From JAAOII01 sp965207705 (GTDB lineage: Bacteria; Pseudomonadota; Gammaproteobacteria; CBDBNL01; JAAOII01), in NCBI GenBank assembly GCA_965207705.1, contig OZ242292.1, positions 434,001 to 498,000 of the forward strand: a stretch of DNA of 64,000 bases, in the 5' to 3' direction. A model generated the notes under the pieces. The model did no database searches, was not told the DNA's origin, and worked only from the letters and a program-made list of their open reading frames with translations. Position 1 is the stretch's first letter. Every line of letters begins with the position of its first letter. Positions 16,095 to 24,185 of the stretch are shown piece by piece. The position numbers and the translations under genes are program-made.

Positions 16095-18113
16095 CTACTG
16101 ATGGGAAACCTGGCGGGAACCAAAAATAGCGCTGCCAATTCTTATCATAGTTGCCCCTTCTTCAATTGCGCTTATCATATCCGCGCTCATTCCCATTGAT
16201 AAAGTATCCCATTTGACGGGAGCTAGCTTTTGTTTCACTGCGATAAACAATTGATGCATCTGACTAAAATATTCTTTCTGCTTGGCAGTGTCATCTGTAT
16301 TCTCAACAATTGCCATCAATCCACGCAATGATAAACGTTCAAAATTTTGCAGTTCAGCACAGAAGGCAACCACCTCTTCGGGAATAATCCCCGATTTGTT
16401 GTCTTCGCGGCTTATATTGACTTGGACGCATATATTCAAAGCATTCAAAGTATTCAAGGCAGGTGCAGTTGGCGAGCGATATTCATTAAGCTTTCTTGCC
16501 AGTTTTAAGGAGCTGACGCTATGCACCCAATCAAAATTCTCTGCAGCTAGCTGCGCTTTGTTGGATTGTAGATGCCCAATGAAATGCCAGGTTAAAGGCA
16601 AGGAACCCAATTGCTGAATTTTTTCTACTGCCTCTTGCATGTAATTCTCGGCAAAATGCTGCTGTCCAGCTGCATAAGCTGCTTCTATGTATGAGGCGGG
16701 GTGGGTCTTGGATACTGCAATAATCAGCAGCGAATCCGCAGAGCGCGAGTTTGCCTCTAATGTAAGATTTACTTGTTGGCGCAACTTAGCAAGATTATCT
16801 GCTATGTTGAGTATTATGGGTTGGGGGGTGGCGGGAGGAGGATTAGTATCAGTAGTTGATGTTTCTGTGATTGATTCTGTTGATGCGTTGGGGGTGGCGG
16901 GAGGAGGATTAGTATCAGTAGTTGATGTTTCTGCGATTGATTCTGTTGATGCGTTGGGGTTGGCGGGAGGAGGATTAGTATCAGTAGTGGTCTCAGTAAT
17001 ATAAGATTCGGAAACATCCTTAATTGCCAATGAAGGAAGATTAAACAAAATATCAGTTAACCCGACATTAACGTAGTAGCTGTACTTACCCTTCTTAACT
17101 TTTTTCAATATTCCATCATCAGCAAGAATATCTAAATACTTAGCGGCAGTTATACGAGTCACGTTCAAGTCCCTAGCTAAAAATTCTCTCTTAGTATACG
17201 GATAATAAAAAATATGGTTAATGAGTTCTTGTCTATAAAAGCTATGCTTGTTTCTAATTGCAGTTTTATACTCCTTTAGAAGCTCAATTATCTTATTCAC
17301 AGTTTCTATGACTTGCTTTGCCGTCATTTCTATAGCTGTAAGAATATAGATGACCCATTCTTCTGCATATTTACCGTTTTGAACTTCGCTTAAAAGACGA
17401 TAGTAGTCAAGGGGGTTATGATTTATAAAGCGGCTAATATATAAAATTGGGCTACGCAATAATCCTTGACTAATGAGATAAAGGATGTTAATAATCCGCC
17501 CTGTTCTGCCGTTGCCGTCATAAAAAGGGTGGATACTCTCAAATTCGTGATGAATAAGCGCTAGCTTAACCAATGGATGCAAACTAGCGCCATTGTTTAT
17601 ATATTTCATTAGATTATCGAGATGCTGCTTTATCGTTTCATAATTCTGTGGAGGAGTCCAAATAATTTCACCTGTGTGTGAATTACCAACAACTGTCCCT
17701 GGTTCAATGCGAATACCAGCATTATTGCTAAGTAATCTCTTCTGTATTTCAAGAATAGTAGAAATTCTTATAACTCTATCATCTTGTAAAATTAGATTAT
17801 GACCAAGTGCCATCGCTTCTCTATACTTAGTAACCTCTTTAACCTCAGATGGAAGATTTGATAACCCTATTCTTTCCTTGTATAAAACATCTTGGGTAGT
17901 AACTATATTTTCAATGGCCGAACTATCTTCCGCCTCTTGTAAAGGCAAAGCATCCAATATAATTTTTTCATTAGGGATTGCTTGTCCTATACCTCTTAAT
18001 TCCCCCAGAACAGCGGAACAACTGATTAATTTTTTATTAATCTTAATACTTAATGCAAATTTCTCAGAGAGTTCCTCAGAGAATAAAGGGCTAATAAACT
18101 CTGTCATAAACAC
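16095..18113 (-). CDS. Fusion protein: Fic AMP-transferase (with winged helix) + YggS/PLPBP PLP-binding protein
   Basis: One uninterrupted 672-aa frame containing two complete proteins. Residues 1-360 are a class II Fic protein: inhibitory motif SSAIEN (64-69, pattern S/TxxxEN), the catalytic motif HPFYDGNGRTGR (195-206, His195), and a C-terminal winged helix (about 300-348) with REFLARDLNVTRITAAKYLD. Residues 370-430 form a linker of three 22-aa repeats rich in Thr, Ser and Pro. Residues 435-672 are a YggS/PLPBP-like fold with the PLP lysine (VSKT, Lys469), ENYMQE, HFIGHLQSNK and MGMSADM. Fic enzymes attach AMP to target hydroxyls; YggS-type proteins keep PLP homeostasis. No Met occurs at the start of the YggS part. 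Upstream lies a palindromic array. Confidence 0.92.
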   Translation of the reverse strand: MFMTEFISPLFSEELSEKFALSIKINKKLISCSAVLGELRGIGQAIPNEKIILDALPLQEAEDSSAIENIVTTQDVLYKERIGLSNLPSEVKEVTKYREAMALGHNLILQDDRVIRISTILEIQKRLLSNNAGIRIEPGTVVGNSHTGEIIWTPPQNYETIKQHLDNLMKYINNGASLHPLVKLALIHHEFESIHPFYDGNGRTGRIINILYLISQGLLRSPILYISRFINHNPLDYYRLLSEVQNGKYAEEWVIYILTAIEMTAKQVIETVNKIIELLKEYKTAIRNKHSFYRQELINHIFYYPYTKREFLARDLNVTRITAAKYLDILADDGILKKVKKGKYSYYVNVGLTDILFNLPSLAIKDVSESYITETTTDTNPPPANPNASTESIAETSTTDTNPPPATPNASTESITETSTTDTNPPPATPQPIILNIADNLAKLRQQVNLTLEANSRSADSLLIIAVSKTHPASYIEAAYAAGQQHFAENYMQEAVEKIQQLGSLPLTWHFIGHLQSNKAQLAAENFDWVHSVSSLKLARKLNEYRSPTAPALNTLNALNICVQVNISREDNKSGIIPEEVVAFCAELQNFERLSLRGLMAIVENTDDTAKQKEYFSQMHQLFIAVKQKLAPVKWDTLSMGMSADMISAIEEGATMIRIGSAIFGSRQVSHQ
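16830..16995 (-). repeat. 66-bp tandem repeat encoding the Fic-YggS linker
   Basis: Near-identical units start at 16830, 16896 and 16962 (two full copies and half of a third), each beginning GGCGGGAGGAGGATTAGTAT. The period of 66 bp keeps the frame and encodes 22-aa units with DTNPPPATPNASTES. The copies are much more alike than linker drift would allow, so the duplication is recent. Confidence 0.93.
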
Positions 18114-18141
18114 CTATTATAATATAAAATTCCCGTTTTTA

Positions 18142-18553
18142 TATACTTAACTTAATCTTAAGTATAAAGTTTATACTTAACTTAATCTTAAGTATAAAAC
18201 TCCTGTTTTTCTATACTTAACTTAATCTTAAGTATAAAGTTTATACTTAACTTAATCTTAAGCATAGAATTTACTGTTTTTCTATACTTAACTTAACTTC
18301 ATGTATAGAATTTACCCCCTTTCTATACTTAACTTAATCTTAAGTATAAAGTTTATACTTAACTTAATCTTAAGCATAGAATTCTTGCTTTTCTATACTT
18401 AACTTAATCTCATGTATAGAATTTGCTCGTTTTCTATACTTAACTTAATCTCATGTATAGAATTTGCTGTTTTTCTATACTTAACTTAATCTTAAGTATA
18501 AACTTTATACTCAACATAATCTTAAGTATAAAATTTCTGCTTTCCTATACTTA
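18142..18553. repeat. Array of 11 palindromic 25-bp units, helically phased
   Basis: Each unit has the arm TATACTTAA, a 7-bp centre CTTAATC and the arm TTAAGTATA (second arm varies to TTAAGCATA or TCATGTATA). Units begin at 18142, 18172, 18212, 18242, 18283, 18324, 18354, 18394, 18435, 18476 and 18506, with a half unit at 18546. Spacing is only 30 or 40-41 bp, close to three or four helical turns. Units 30 bp apart form a further palindrome across the junction: arms TTAAGTATAAA and TTTATACTTAA around one base (centres 18169, 18239, 18351, 18503, the last imperfect). Position upstream of Fic-YggS suggests an operator array. Confidence 0.92.
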
Positions 18554-18566
18554 TTGTGGTGAGTTT

Positions 18567-18642
18567 GTTGCGAGGGTTATACTGATTGCGGGCGGAGCAA
18601 GGGGGGATAAATATAGGCAGCCGCCCCTACAGACCATCATCG
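18567..18642 (-). repeat. Dispersed palindromic element, copy 3 (long core)
   Basis: Left flank TTGCGAGGGTTATACTGATTGC and right flank CCCCTACAGACCATCATCGTAAG match the other copies. The arms GGGCGG and CCGCCC enclose a longer core, AGCAAGGGGGGATAAATATA and so on, instead of AGCGCAGCT. The core is the reverse complement of the one in the copy at 29138. Confidence 0.85.
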
Positions 18643-18677
18643 TAAGTTTGACCACCATTCATATAGACGTTGTAATC

Positions 18678-18775
18678 GTTGCAAGAATTTATGCATCATA
18701 CCAGACCTGTGTTGTAAGAATTTATGTGCCGTACCAGACCTGTGTCGTAAGAATTTATGTGCCATAATTATGTGC
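18678..18775. repeat. 33-bp tandem units linked to the dispersed element
   Basis: Units start at 18678, 18711 and 18744: GTTGCAAGAATTTATGCATC..., then GTTGTAAGAATTTATGTGCC..., each continuing into TACCAGACCTGT, with a third partly diverged copy. Related sequence is seen around 7011-7200 and 45421, so these units belong to the same family as the palindromes. No unique spacers are present. Confidence 0.8.
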
Positions 18776-18797
18776 GTCGCGAGCATGGTTATGGTTT

Positions 18798-18845
18798 GTT
18801 GCGAGAGTTATACTGATTACGGGCGGAGCGCAGCTCCGCCCCTAC
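18798..18845 (-). repeat. Dispersed palindromic element, copy 4, at the dsbB stop codon
   Basis: TTGCGAGAGTTATACTGATTAC precedes the palindrome GGGCGGAGC/GCTCCGCCC and the flank CCCTAC. The TAG stop of dsbB overlaps the flank, so the element abuts the coding sequence. Confidence 0.88.
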
Positions 18846-19321
18846 TACGACGATTTGGTTAGTGATATTTTTAATAATAATGCAGTTAAGACCAAGTATA
18901 AGACAAAGGTTAGGTCCGCTATGCTTAGACCCAGCAATTGCCAGTAGATTACACTACAATCTGAGGTTCCCACAAAAGCAGAGGTAAGCCATTCCAGCAC
19001 ACTTTGCGTCCCTGCCTGAGGGATGCATGTTGCGGTTTCATCACTATGGGAGAACCTTTCCAGCCATATATGTCTGCCGCCCACAGCCAGCCCTGCCAAT
19101 AGCAATAGCCAACTTAATGCCCATAATGCAAATCCACGCCAGAAAAAACTGAGCGTGAATAGCAGTCCAAGGGCAGCTATAACAATTCTATCAAGAATAC
19201 ATAACGGGCAAGGTGGCAAGCCCAAGTACAACTGAAAATAAAAGTAGGCGATAAGCAAAGATACGAAGCATAGGACTGCCCCATAAAAGGCGCAATAGGC
19301 GCGAGTGAATAATTTAGACAT
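18845..19321 (-). CDS. dsbB: Disulfide bond formation protein DsbB
   Basis: Inner-membrane quinone reductase that reoxidises DsbA. Four hydrophobic segments are evident. The first periplasmic loop has the pair in PPCPLCILDR (Cys38, Cys41) and the second has Cys99 and Cys122, as expected. Length of 158 aa is normal. The stop codon lies in the flank of a dispersed palindromic element. No dsbA gene is in the window. Confidence 0.95.
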   Translation of the reverse strand: MSKLFTRAYCAFYGAVLCFVSLLIAYFYFQLYLGLPPCPLCILDRIVIAALGLLFTLSFFWRGFALWALSWLLLLAGLAVGGRHIWLERFSHSDETATCIPQAGTQSVLEWLTSAFVGTSDCSVIYWQLLGLSIADLTFVLYLVLTALLLKISLTKSS

Positions 19322-19333
19322 GATGCTACAGGA

Positions 19334-20335
19334 TTATATTTGGTTTATTTCAATTTTTTCGGCTTGAGGAGATGACATTTTTCTCATATCAGCAGGCAAA
19401 TTAAAGACCACAGTTTCTTTTTTGCCATCTGCTTGCAGCACTTCACCAACGCCCCATTCTTTTAGCTGATTAATTACATCCAGTACTAGTTTTTCGGGGG
19501 CGGAGGCACCGGCAGTAATTCCTATATTTTCAACCCCTTCCTCTGCCAACCATTCACGCCGTAATTCCTTTTCGTTATCCACTAGATATGCCTGAGTTCC
19601 CTCACGAATAGATAGCTCACTCAAGCGATTAGAGTTTGAACTATTCCGTGAGCCAATGACTATAATCAATTGGCATTGCTTTGCCAAATCTTTTACCGCA
19701 TTTTGACGGTTCTGCGTGGCGTAACATATATCATCTTTATAGGGTTCTTTTATCTTGGGAAATCTTTGTTTAAGCACTTTAATTATGTTTGCTGTATCAT
19801 CTATTGATAACGTGGTTTGGGTTACATAAGCAAGAAGTTGCGGATTATTAACCTGTAAATTATTTGCCTGCTCCAGATCTTCCACCAGATAGATATTCCC
19901 TTCGCCTGAATTCTCATATTGTCCTAAAGTACCTTCCACTTCGGGGTGTCCAGCATGCCCTATAAGAATGCACTCTCGCCCCTCGCGACTAAACTTGTGC
20001 ACTTCAAGATGAACTTTAGTAACCAAAGGACATGTGGCATCAAATACCTTTAAGTTACGCCCTTTAGCATCTTGGCGCACCTGCTGTGAAACTCCATGAG
20101 CGCTAAATATGGTTATGCTATTGGGAGGAATGCTGTGGATGTTTTCTACAAATACCGCTCCCTTTTGTTGCAGATTTTGCACCACATATTTGTTATGCAC
20201 TATTTCGTGACGAATATATATCGGCTTACCAAATAATTCCAGAGCTCTTTCAACCATCAGCACCGCCCTATCCACACCTGCACAGAAGCCGCGCGGCTGG
20301 GCTAGTATAATCTTTTGACTAACTTTTGTTGTCAT
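19334..20335 (-). CDS. ispH: 4-hydroxy-3-methylbut-2-enyl diphosphate reductase
   Basis: Last enzyme of the MEP isoprenoid pathway, a 4Fe-4S protein giving IPP and DMAPP. Diagnostic features are AQPRGFCAGVDRAV (Cys18), HGVSQQVRQDA with FDATCPLVTKVH, and NRQNAV followed by the SRNSSNSNRL motif; GASAPEKLV lies near the end. It is next to lspA, a conserved gammaproteobacterial pair. The first enzyme of the pathway, dxs, lies at 52.4-54.3 kb. Confidence 0.97.
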   Translation of the reverse strand: MTTKVSQKIILAQPRGFCAGVDRAVLMVERALELFGKPIYIRHEIVHNKYVVQNLQQKGAVFVENIHSIPPNSITIFSAHGVSQQVRQDAKGRNLKVFDATCPLVTKVHLEVHKFSREGRECILIGHAGHPEVEGTLGQYENSGEGNIYLVEDLEQANNLQVNNPQLLAYVTQTTLSIDDTANIIKVLKQRFPKIKEPYKDDICYATQNRQNAVKDLAKQCQLIIVIGSRNSSNSNRLSELSIREGTQAYLVDNEKELRREWLAEEGVENIGITAGASAPEKLVLDVINQLKEWGVGEVLQADGKKETVVFNLPADMRKMSSPQAEKIEINQI

Positions 20336-20383
20336 GGTGTTATTATAATATGTGTCAAGTTAAATAAGAGGTTAGCATTGCGT

Positions 20384-20860
20384 TTAGGATAACTCCTTCT
20401 TTTTAGCGCGTAAGAGAATATCTGTGACTAACATTAATGCTCCTATGGTGATTGCCGCATCGGCAATATTGAAACTGGGGTAATACCAGTTCTTATAGTG
20501 CACAGCAATAAAATCAATTACATAGCCAAACCTTACTCTATCTATGAGGTTGCCGCAAGCTCCCCCCATAATCAGCAGCATGGCGTAACGAGTTATGATA
20601 TTTTCTTTATGTCCATAACGCCATAGCCAGAAAAATATTGCAACAACAGCAACTAATGCAACCACCATAAAAATGATGTTGGCGGAGCCCAGATTAGCAA
20701 ACATACTGAAAGCAACCCCTCTGTTGCCAATATTGGTTAAATCAAACCAAAAGAAAACTGGGACTAGCTCGCCAAGGGCAATGTTGCTGATAATCAGCCA
20801 TTTAGTGATTTGGTCTGCTACTACTATTGCTAAGGATATTAAGAAAAGTTGTTTACGCAT
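20384..20860 (-). CDS. lspA: Lipoprotein signal peptidase II
   Basis: Inner-membrane aspartyl protease that removes signal peptides from prolipoproteins. It has four membrane segments and the two catalytic aspartates, Asp116 in GYVIDFI and Asp134 in FNIADAAI, as well as GNLIDRV. Length of 158 aa is normal. It is 48 bp upstream of ispH in the same direction. Several substrates are encoded in this window (two pal-type, BamC-like and others). Confidence 0.96.
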   Translation of the reverse strand: MRKQLFLISLAIVVADQITKWLIISNIALGELVPVFFWFDLTNIGNRGVAFSMFANLGSANIIFMVVALVAVVAIFFWLWRYGHKENIITRYAMLLIMGGACGNLIDRVRFGYVIDFIAVHYKNWYYPSFNIADAAITIGALMLVTDILLRAKKKELS

Positions 20861-20950
20861 AATTTTTTTGCTAGTTTATGGATTATAGATTTTGGGTTTT
20901 GTAAGAATTAAAGCTACTCAAGATATTCAAGCTATTGGAGTAATGTTGAG

Positions 20951-21748
20951 TCATGCTGGGTCCTTTTGAGCCAACAGCAAATAATTAGTATTAACATTGG
21001 ATGAAAGGGTAAATCTACGGCTTAATGGTTCAAAAGTTAAACCTTTGATGTGCTTGGGAGTCATATCATAATTGCGTAACCAACCGCATAGTTCGGCGGG
21101 CTTAATAAAATATTCGTAAGAATGACTTCCGCGCGGCAACCATCTTAACACATACTCTGCTCCTACTATGGCAAGTAAAAAAGCGCTGGGAGTTTTATTA
21201 ATGGTGGAAAAATAGCCCCAACCGCCAGGTTTAAGTAACTGGACGCATTCTCTTATCAGGGTAGCGGGGTTTTCCAGATGTTCAAGAACTTCCAGACAGG
21301 CAACTACATCATATTTTCCATCTGGGTCGCCCTTGCATTTGCCAATTAGTTCAGCGGCAGTGGTGCATTGATAATCAATTGTCAGCAGATTGCCTTCTTT
21401 GTTTTTGCCTACGTCTTTGCAATGAGACCTAGCCGCAGCAATTAATTCCTCGCTTGGGTCAATTCCAGTAACCTTAGCTCCGCGCTCTGCCATTGCCTCA
21501 GAGAATATGCCTCCTCCACAGCCCACATCAAGTAAAGTTTTACCCTGTAAGGAAATATGAGTATCCAGATACATAGCACGTAAAGGATTTATTTTGTGTA
21601 AAGGGGCTAAAGGTCCTGCAGGTTGCCACCAGTCCTTGGCAAGGTTGCCAAAGTCGCCGTCAAAACCAACATATTTGCTGAGTTTGTTTTTGGCAAGTTG
21701 AGTGACCTTGTCACCCTGCCGAGCAAAATTAAATATCCTGTCAATCAT
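20951..21748 (-). CDS. ubiG: Ubiquinone biosynthesis O-methyltransferase
   Basis: SAM-dependent methyltransferase acting twice in ubiquinone synthesis. The SAM-binding motif LLDVGCGGGIFSEAMA (about residues 73-88) and the motif VTGIDPSEELIAAAR are present, as are DVVACLEVLEHLENP and LKPGGWGYFSTINKTPSAFLLAI, all typical of UbiG. The N-terminus FDGDFGNLAKDWWQPAGPLAPLHKINPLR matches the family. Length of 265 aa is slightly above usual. It implies an aerobic respiratory chain using ubiquinone. Confidence 0.95.
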   Translation of the reverse strand: MIDRIFNFARQGDKVTQLAKNKLSKYVGFDGDFGNLAKDWWQPAGPLAPLHKINPLRAMYLDTHISLQGKTLLDVGCGGGIFSEAMAERGAKVTGIDPSEELIAAARSHCKDVGKNKEGNLLTIDYQCTTAAELIGKCKGDPDGKYDVVACLEVLEHLENPATLIRECVQLLKPGGWGYFSTINKTPSAFLLAIVGAEYVLRWLPRGSHSYEYFIKPAELCGWLRNYDMTPKHIKGLTFEPLSRRFTLSSNVNTNYLLLAQKDPA

Positions 21749-21789
21749 CAGTGATATTTTACAGCAGATGCGTAGTTAGGACGGTTAGG

Positions 21790-23361
21790 TTAAAAAGAAT
21801 AGTTTATTCCGTAGGATAATCTAAGCCGTGGGTATTCAGAGCTACTGCGAGTATTAAATGCCTGGCGGTAGCTATAACCAATCTCATAGACCGAGTTTAA
21901 TCCTTTGGATACTTCTTGATAGAAGTTCAGGTAGGTGCCGTGAACCTGCTTGGTTGCCGCCCCACCTAGACGAGTGCCGTAATCGTTATCGGTAACTGTG
22001 CCGCTAAAAATCAAGCCGATCTTTTCGCGAAAAGTGAAATCCATAAGATATGAATGGCTGATAATATTCACTAGTTCGTAATCACAACTTTCAATGTTTC
22101 TATTGCATGAAATATCTTTGGACACTACAATATGCGCTGGATTAGGATTATCACGCAGATAGCGTCCGCCGTTATATATATAGGCAAGGTTAAATTTGTT
22201 ACTACTTCCTGGACGCATGGCACCATTAACTCCAAGATGCAGAGCGGCATTGAATGTCCCCAGCCCGCCTGAGAGGTCATCGTTAAGCTGTAGTTCGTTA
22301 TCAACAGAAGAACTCTCAACAACATTAGTCCGAGTATCATCTATAAGTCGGGTTAGCCCTTCATCTGATTCTAAAAATAGTGGGGAATTATCATCCAGTT
22401 CTACACGCTGCAATAAAATTGAGGAGAAAAAATTAATATGTTTGCCTTGCCCATAGTAAGTAAATATAAGATTAGGGAAAAAATGACGAGTTCTTAGTTT
22501 ATTATCTACTTCATAAGTACGATCATCACCATGAGCTGCAAGCGAGGCGTCGGCATTTATTCTTCGTTTATCAAAAATACTCTTTTCATTGTAGGAATTA
22601 ACATTATTAAATCCCAAATAAGCAGCATCTTGGGGTTCTTCCAAACCAAAATACCAGCTATCACTCAAGCGAACTCTCAATGCAATCTGCCGCGCATAAG
22701 CAGCCCCTACAGGACCTGTATAATCAAAGGTGCGCGGATAGTTGTCGCCCTTAAAATCCATAAAAGTAGACCAGCCGAGCCCTATGCCCATAATGCCATA
22801 TTCAGCCCATAGACGATATAATTGCGGAGTATAGGGGTTATCATTGGAGAAAAATCCACCCTCAATTAACACATTGTGATTGGCTCCGCGATTACCGAGC
22901 GTCAGACGCGAACCAGTTATAGTGCCGCCAAACTCTGGTGTATCAGTGGCTATAGGGCGGCTTGCGGCTATGGTGCCATCGTCCTCTAAATCTGTTGGAA
23001 TTCTACTATTATCGGAACCCTGTTCCTTTATGTTGCTGCCATCATCACCAAAGACCTCAGTGCGTGAAGCTCTGATGGTTGGGTCATTATGTACAGTATC
23101 AATGAATATAGCTGCCTTTAGTTCGCCATCCAAATACCAATTGCCGAGATTTGAAGCAGGTAATCTTAATGACCCTGATGACCCTGATGACCTTGATGAA
23201 TCACCTCCTTGATGATTATCAGCCAGCACAGCAGTTGATAGCCCTAATAGTAAAAAAAATATAGACGCAATTATAGATAAAGGACGCCATGAAGAATTAA
23301 TAATTAATAAAAATATCTGTTTATGTGTGGTTACTCTGTAGAAATAGCGGCTATCTATCAT
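21790..23361 (-). CDS. Outer-membrane porin-like beta-barrel protein
   Basis: Probable outer-membrane barrel: a hydrophobic signal segment ending in AVLA, a Ser/Gly-rich stretch, then alternating hydrophobic-aromatic strands and a C-terminal phenylalanine (RLSYGINYSF), the usual barrel signature. The motif LTLGNRGANHNVLIEGGFF and the following strands recall DcaP-like porins, but this is tentative. An upstream ATG at 23442 would overlap the lipoprotein gene by 92 bp; the ATG at 23361 overlaps it by 11 bp and is preferred. Short GACCCTGAT-type repeats at about 23165-23200 encode the SSGSSGS stretch. Substrate unknown. Confidence 0.75.
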   Translation of the reverse strand: MIDSRYFYRVTTHKQIFLLIINSSWRPLSIIASIFFLLLGLSTAVLADNHQGGDSSRSSGSSGSLRLPASNLGNWYLDGELKAAIFIDTVHNDPTIRASRTEVFGDDGSNIKEQGSDNSRIPTDLEDDGTIAASRPIATDTPEFGGTITGSRLTLGNRGANHNVLIEGGFFSNDNPYTPQLYRLWAEYGIMGIGLGWSTFMDFKGDNYPRTFDYTGPVGAAYARQIALRVRLSDSWYFGLEEPQDAAYLGFNNVNSYNEKSIFDKRRINADASLAAHGDDRTYEVDNKLRTRHFFPNLIFTYYGQGKHINFFSSILLQRVELDDNSPLFLESDEGLTRLIDDTRTNVVESSSVDNELQLNDDLSGGLGTFNAALHLGVNGAMRPGSSNKFNLAYIYNGGRYLRDNPNPAHIVVSKDISCNRNIESCDYELVNIISHSYLMDFTFREKIGLIFSGTVTDNDYGTRLGGAATKQVHGTYLNFYQEVSKGLNSVYEIGYSYRQAFNTRSSSEYPRLRLSYGINYSF

Positions 23362-24052
23362 ACTTAGTATATTTAACCAAATCAGTATGCCTGACGCTAT
23401 TACATTCGTCAACATCAGGCGGCTGGGTAAGGAAACCTCCACTTTCTTCAGCTGCTATAAATAATTCATTCTCATCATCGCCAGGAGCATAAGCTGAGCA
23501 TACGATAAATAAATTTGCTTTCCCAACAACTCCAGTAGGATAATCTATATTGAAATATACGCCATCTGTGCTATTACTCCCTCTTTGTATGGATACATCT
23601 TGATCTCTAGTAATAATTTTAAAATTGCCTGGCACAAAAGCCGCTATATTATTTACTCGTTGCGATGAACCTGCATCATTTTTAATAGCAGCATCTATTA
23701 AACTGAATAAACTTTCCTTGTTTGCATCAAATGATGCTTGGTCAAGTGGGACGTCACAGTTATCAGAAGAACCAGGTATTGTCAAGTAACCAGAAACTAC
23801 TTTACTGTTACCAAAATAGTTGAAACAACGACGTGGCGTTCCACCCGATAATCCATTCTCTTTACAGCCACAAGAAGGCGCATCCTTCTCTGTTAATGTG
23901 GTACTCTGTGCTTGAATCCATAGTCCATTGATATCAACTGGCGTGGGATCGCCAGATGAACTGCCAGAAGAACCACTGATGCCATCATAAGCGCATGAAG
24001 TAAGCAGGATAATCGCCCCCGCAATGAATAATATTGAGTAGTTAGTTTTCAT
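23351..24052 (-). CDS. Putative lipoprotein of unknown function
   Basis: Lipoprotein signal: MKTNYSILFI, hydrophobic stretch, then LLTSC (lipidated Cys20). The mature part starts with a Ser/Gly-rich spacer and contains several cysteines (ASCGC, RRCF, NCDV, IVCSAY, DECN), which may form disulfides in the periplasm. No family recognised. It is immediately upstream of the porin-like gene and overlaps it, so the two may act together at the outer membrane; this is inferred from position only. Confidence 0.72.
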   Translation of the reverse strand: MKTNYSILFIAGAIILLTSCAYDGISGSSGSSSGDPTPVDINGLWIQAQSTTLTEKDAPSCGCKENGLSGGTPRRCFNYFGNSKVVSGYLTIPGSSDNCDVPLDQASFDANKESLFSLIDAAIKNDAGSSQRVNNIAAFVPGNFKIITRDQDVSIQRGSNSTDGVYFNIDYPTGVVGKANLFIVCSAYAPGDDENELFIAAEESGGFLTQPPDVDECNSVRHTDLVKYTKYDR

Positions 24053-24136
24053 AAAACACCATTGTATAACAAAAGTTATGCTTGCATCTAAGTTAAATTA
24101 AAAATTTATACCAGTAGGCATAAATAATTAAGTGTC

Positions 24137-24180
24137 AGGTGTTTTGCAGAGCGGCGAGTAGAGATAACTCTGCCTCTACA
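24137..24180 (-). repeat. Diverged palindromic element 3' of proB
   Basis: GTCAGGTGTTTTGCAGAGCG with CTCTGCCTCTACAAG: arms GCAGAG and CTCTGC flank the centre and the right flank resembles CCCCTACAG of the main family. It ends 6 bp from the proB stop. A weak member of the family. Confidence 0.55.
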
Positions 24181-24185
24181 AGCAC

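Larger units (their letters stand above)
18114..18844. other. Intergenic region: palindromic array plus dispersed elements
   Basis: A 731-bp stretch without a credible gene. The left half (18142-18553) is an 11-unit palindromic array directly upstream of the Fic-YggS gene. The right half (18567-18845) holds two copies of the dispersed palindromic element with 33-bp tandem units between them, 3' of dsbB. A 104-codon open frame on the plus strand (18453-18767) is made entirely of repeat sequence and is not called as a gene. Confidence 0.8.

Noticed and set aside
18142..18553. Array of regularly spaced repeats resembling a CRISPR array
   Set aside because: Spacers are only 5 or 15-16 bp and similar to each other, repeats are palindromic and AT-rich, and no cas gene is present.
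18453..18767. A 104-aa plus-strand open frame
   Set aside because: It lies wholly within the palindromic array, the dispersed element and the 33-bp repeats and has no recognisable protein features.
23362..23442. Upstream ATG extending the porin-like protein
   Set aside because: It would overlap the lipoprotein gene by 92 bp and put a long stretch before the signal sequence.
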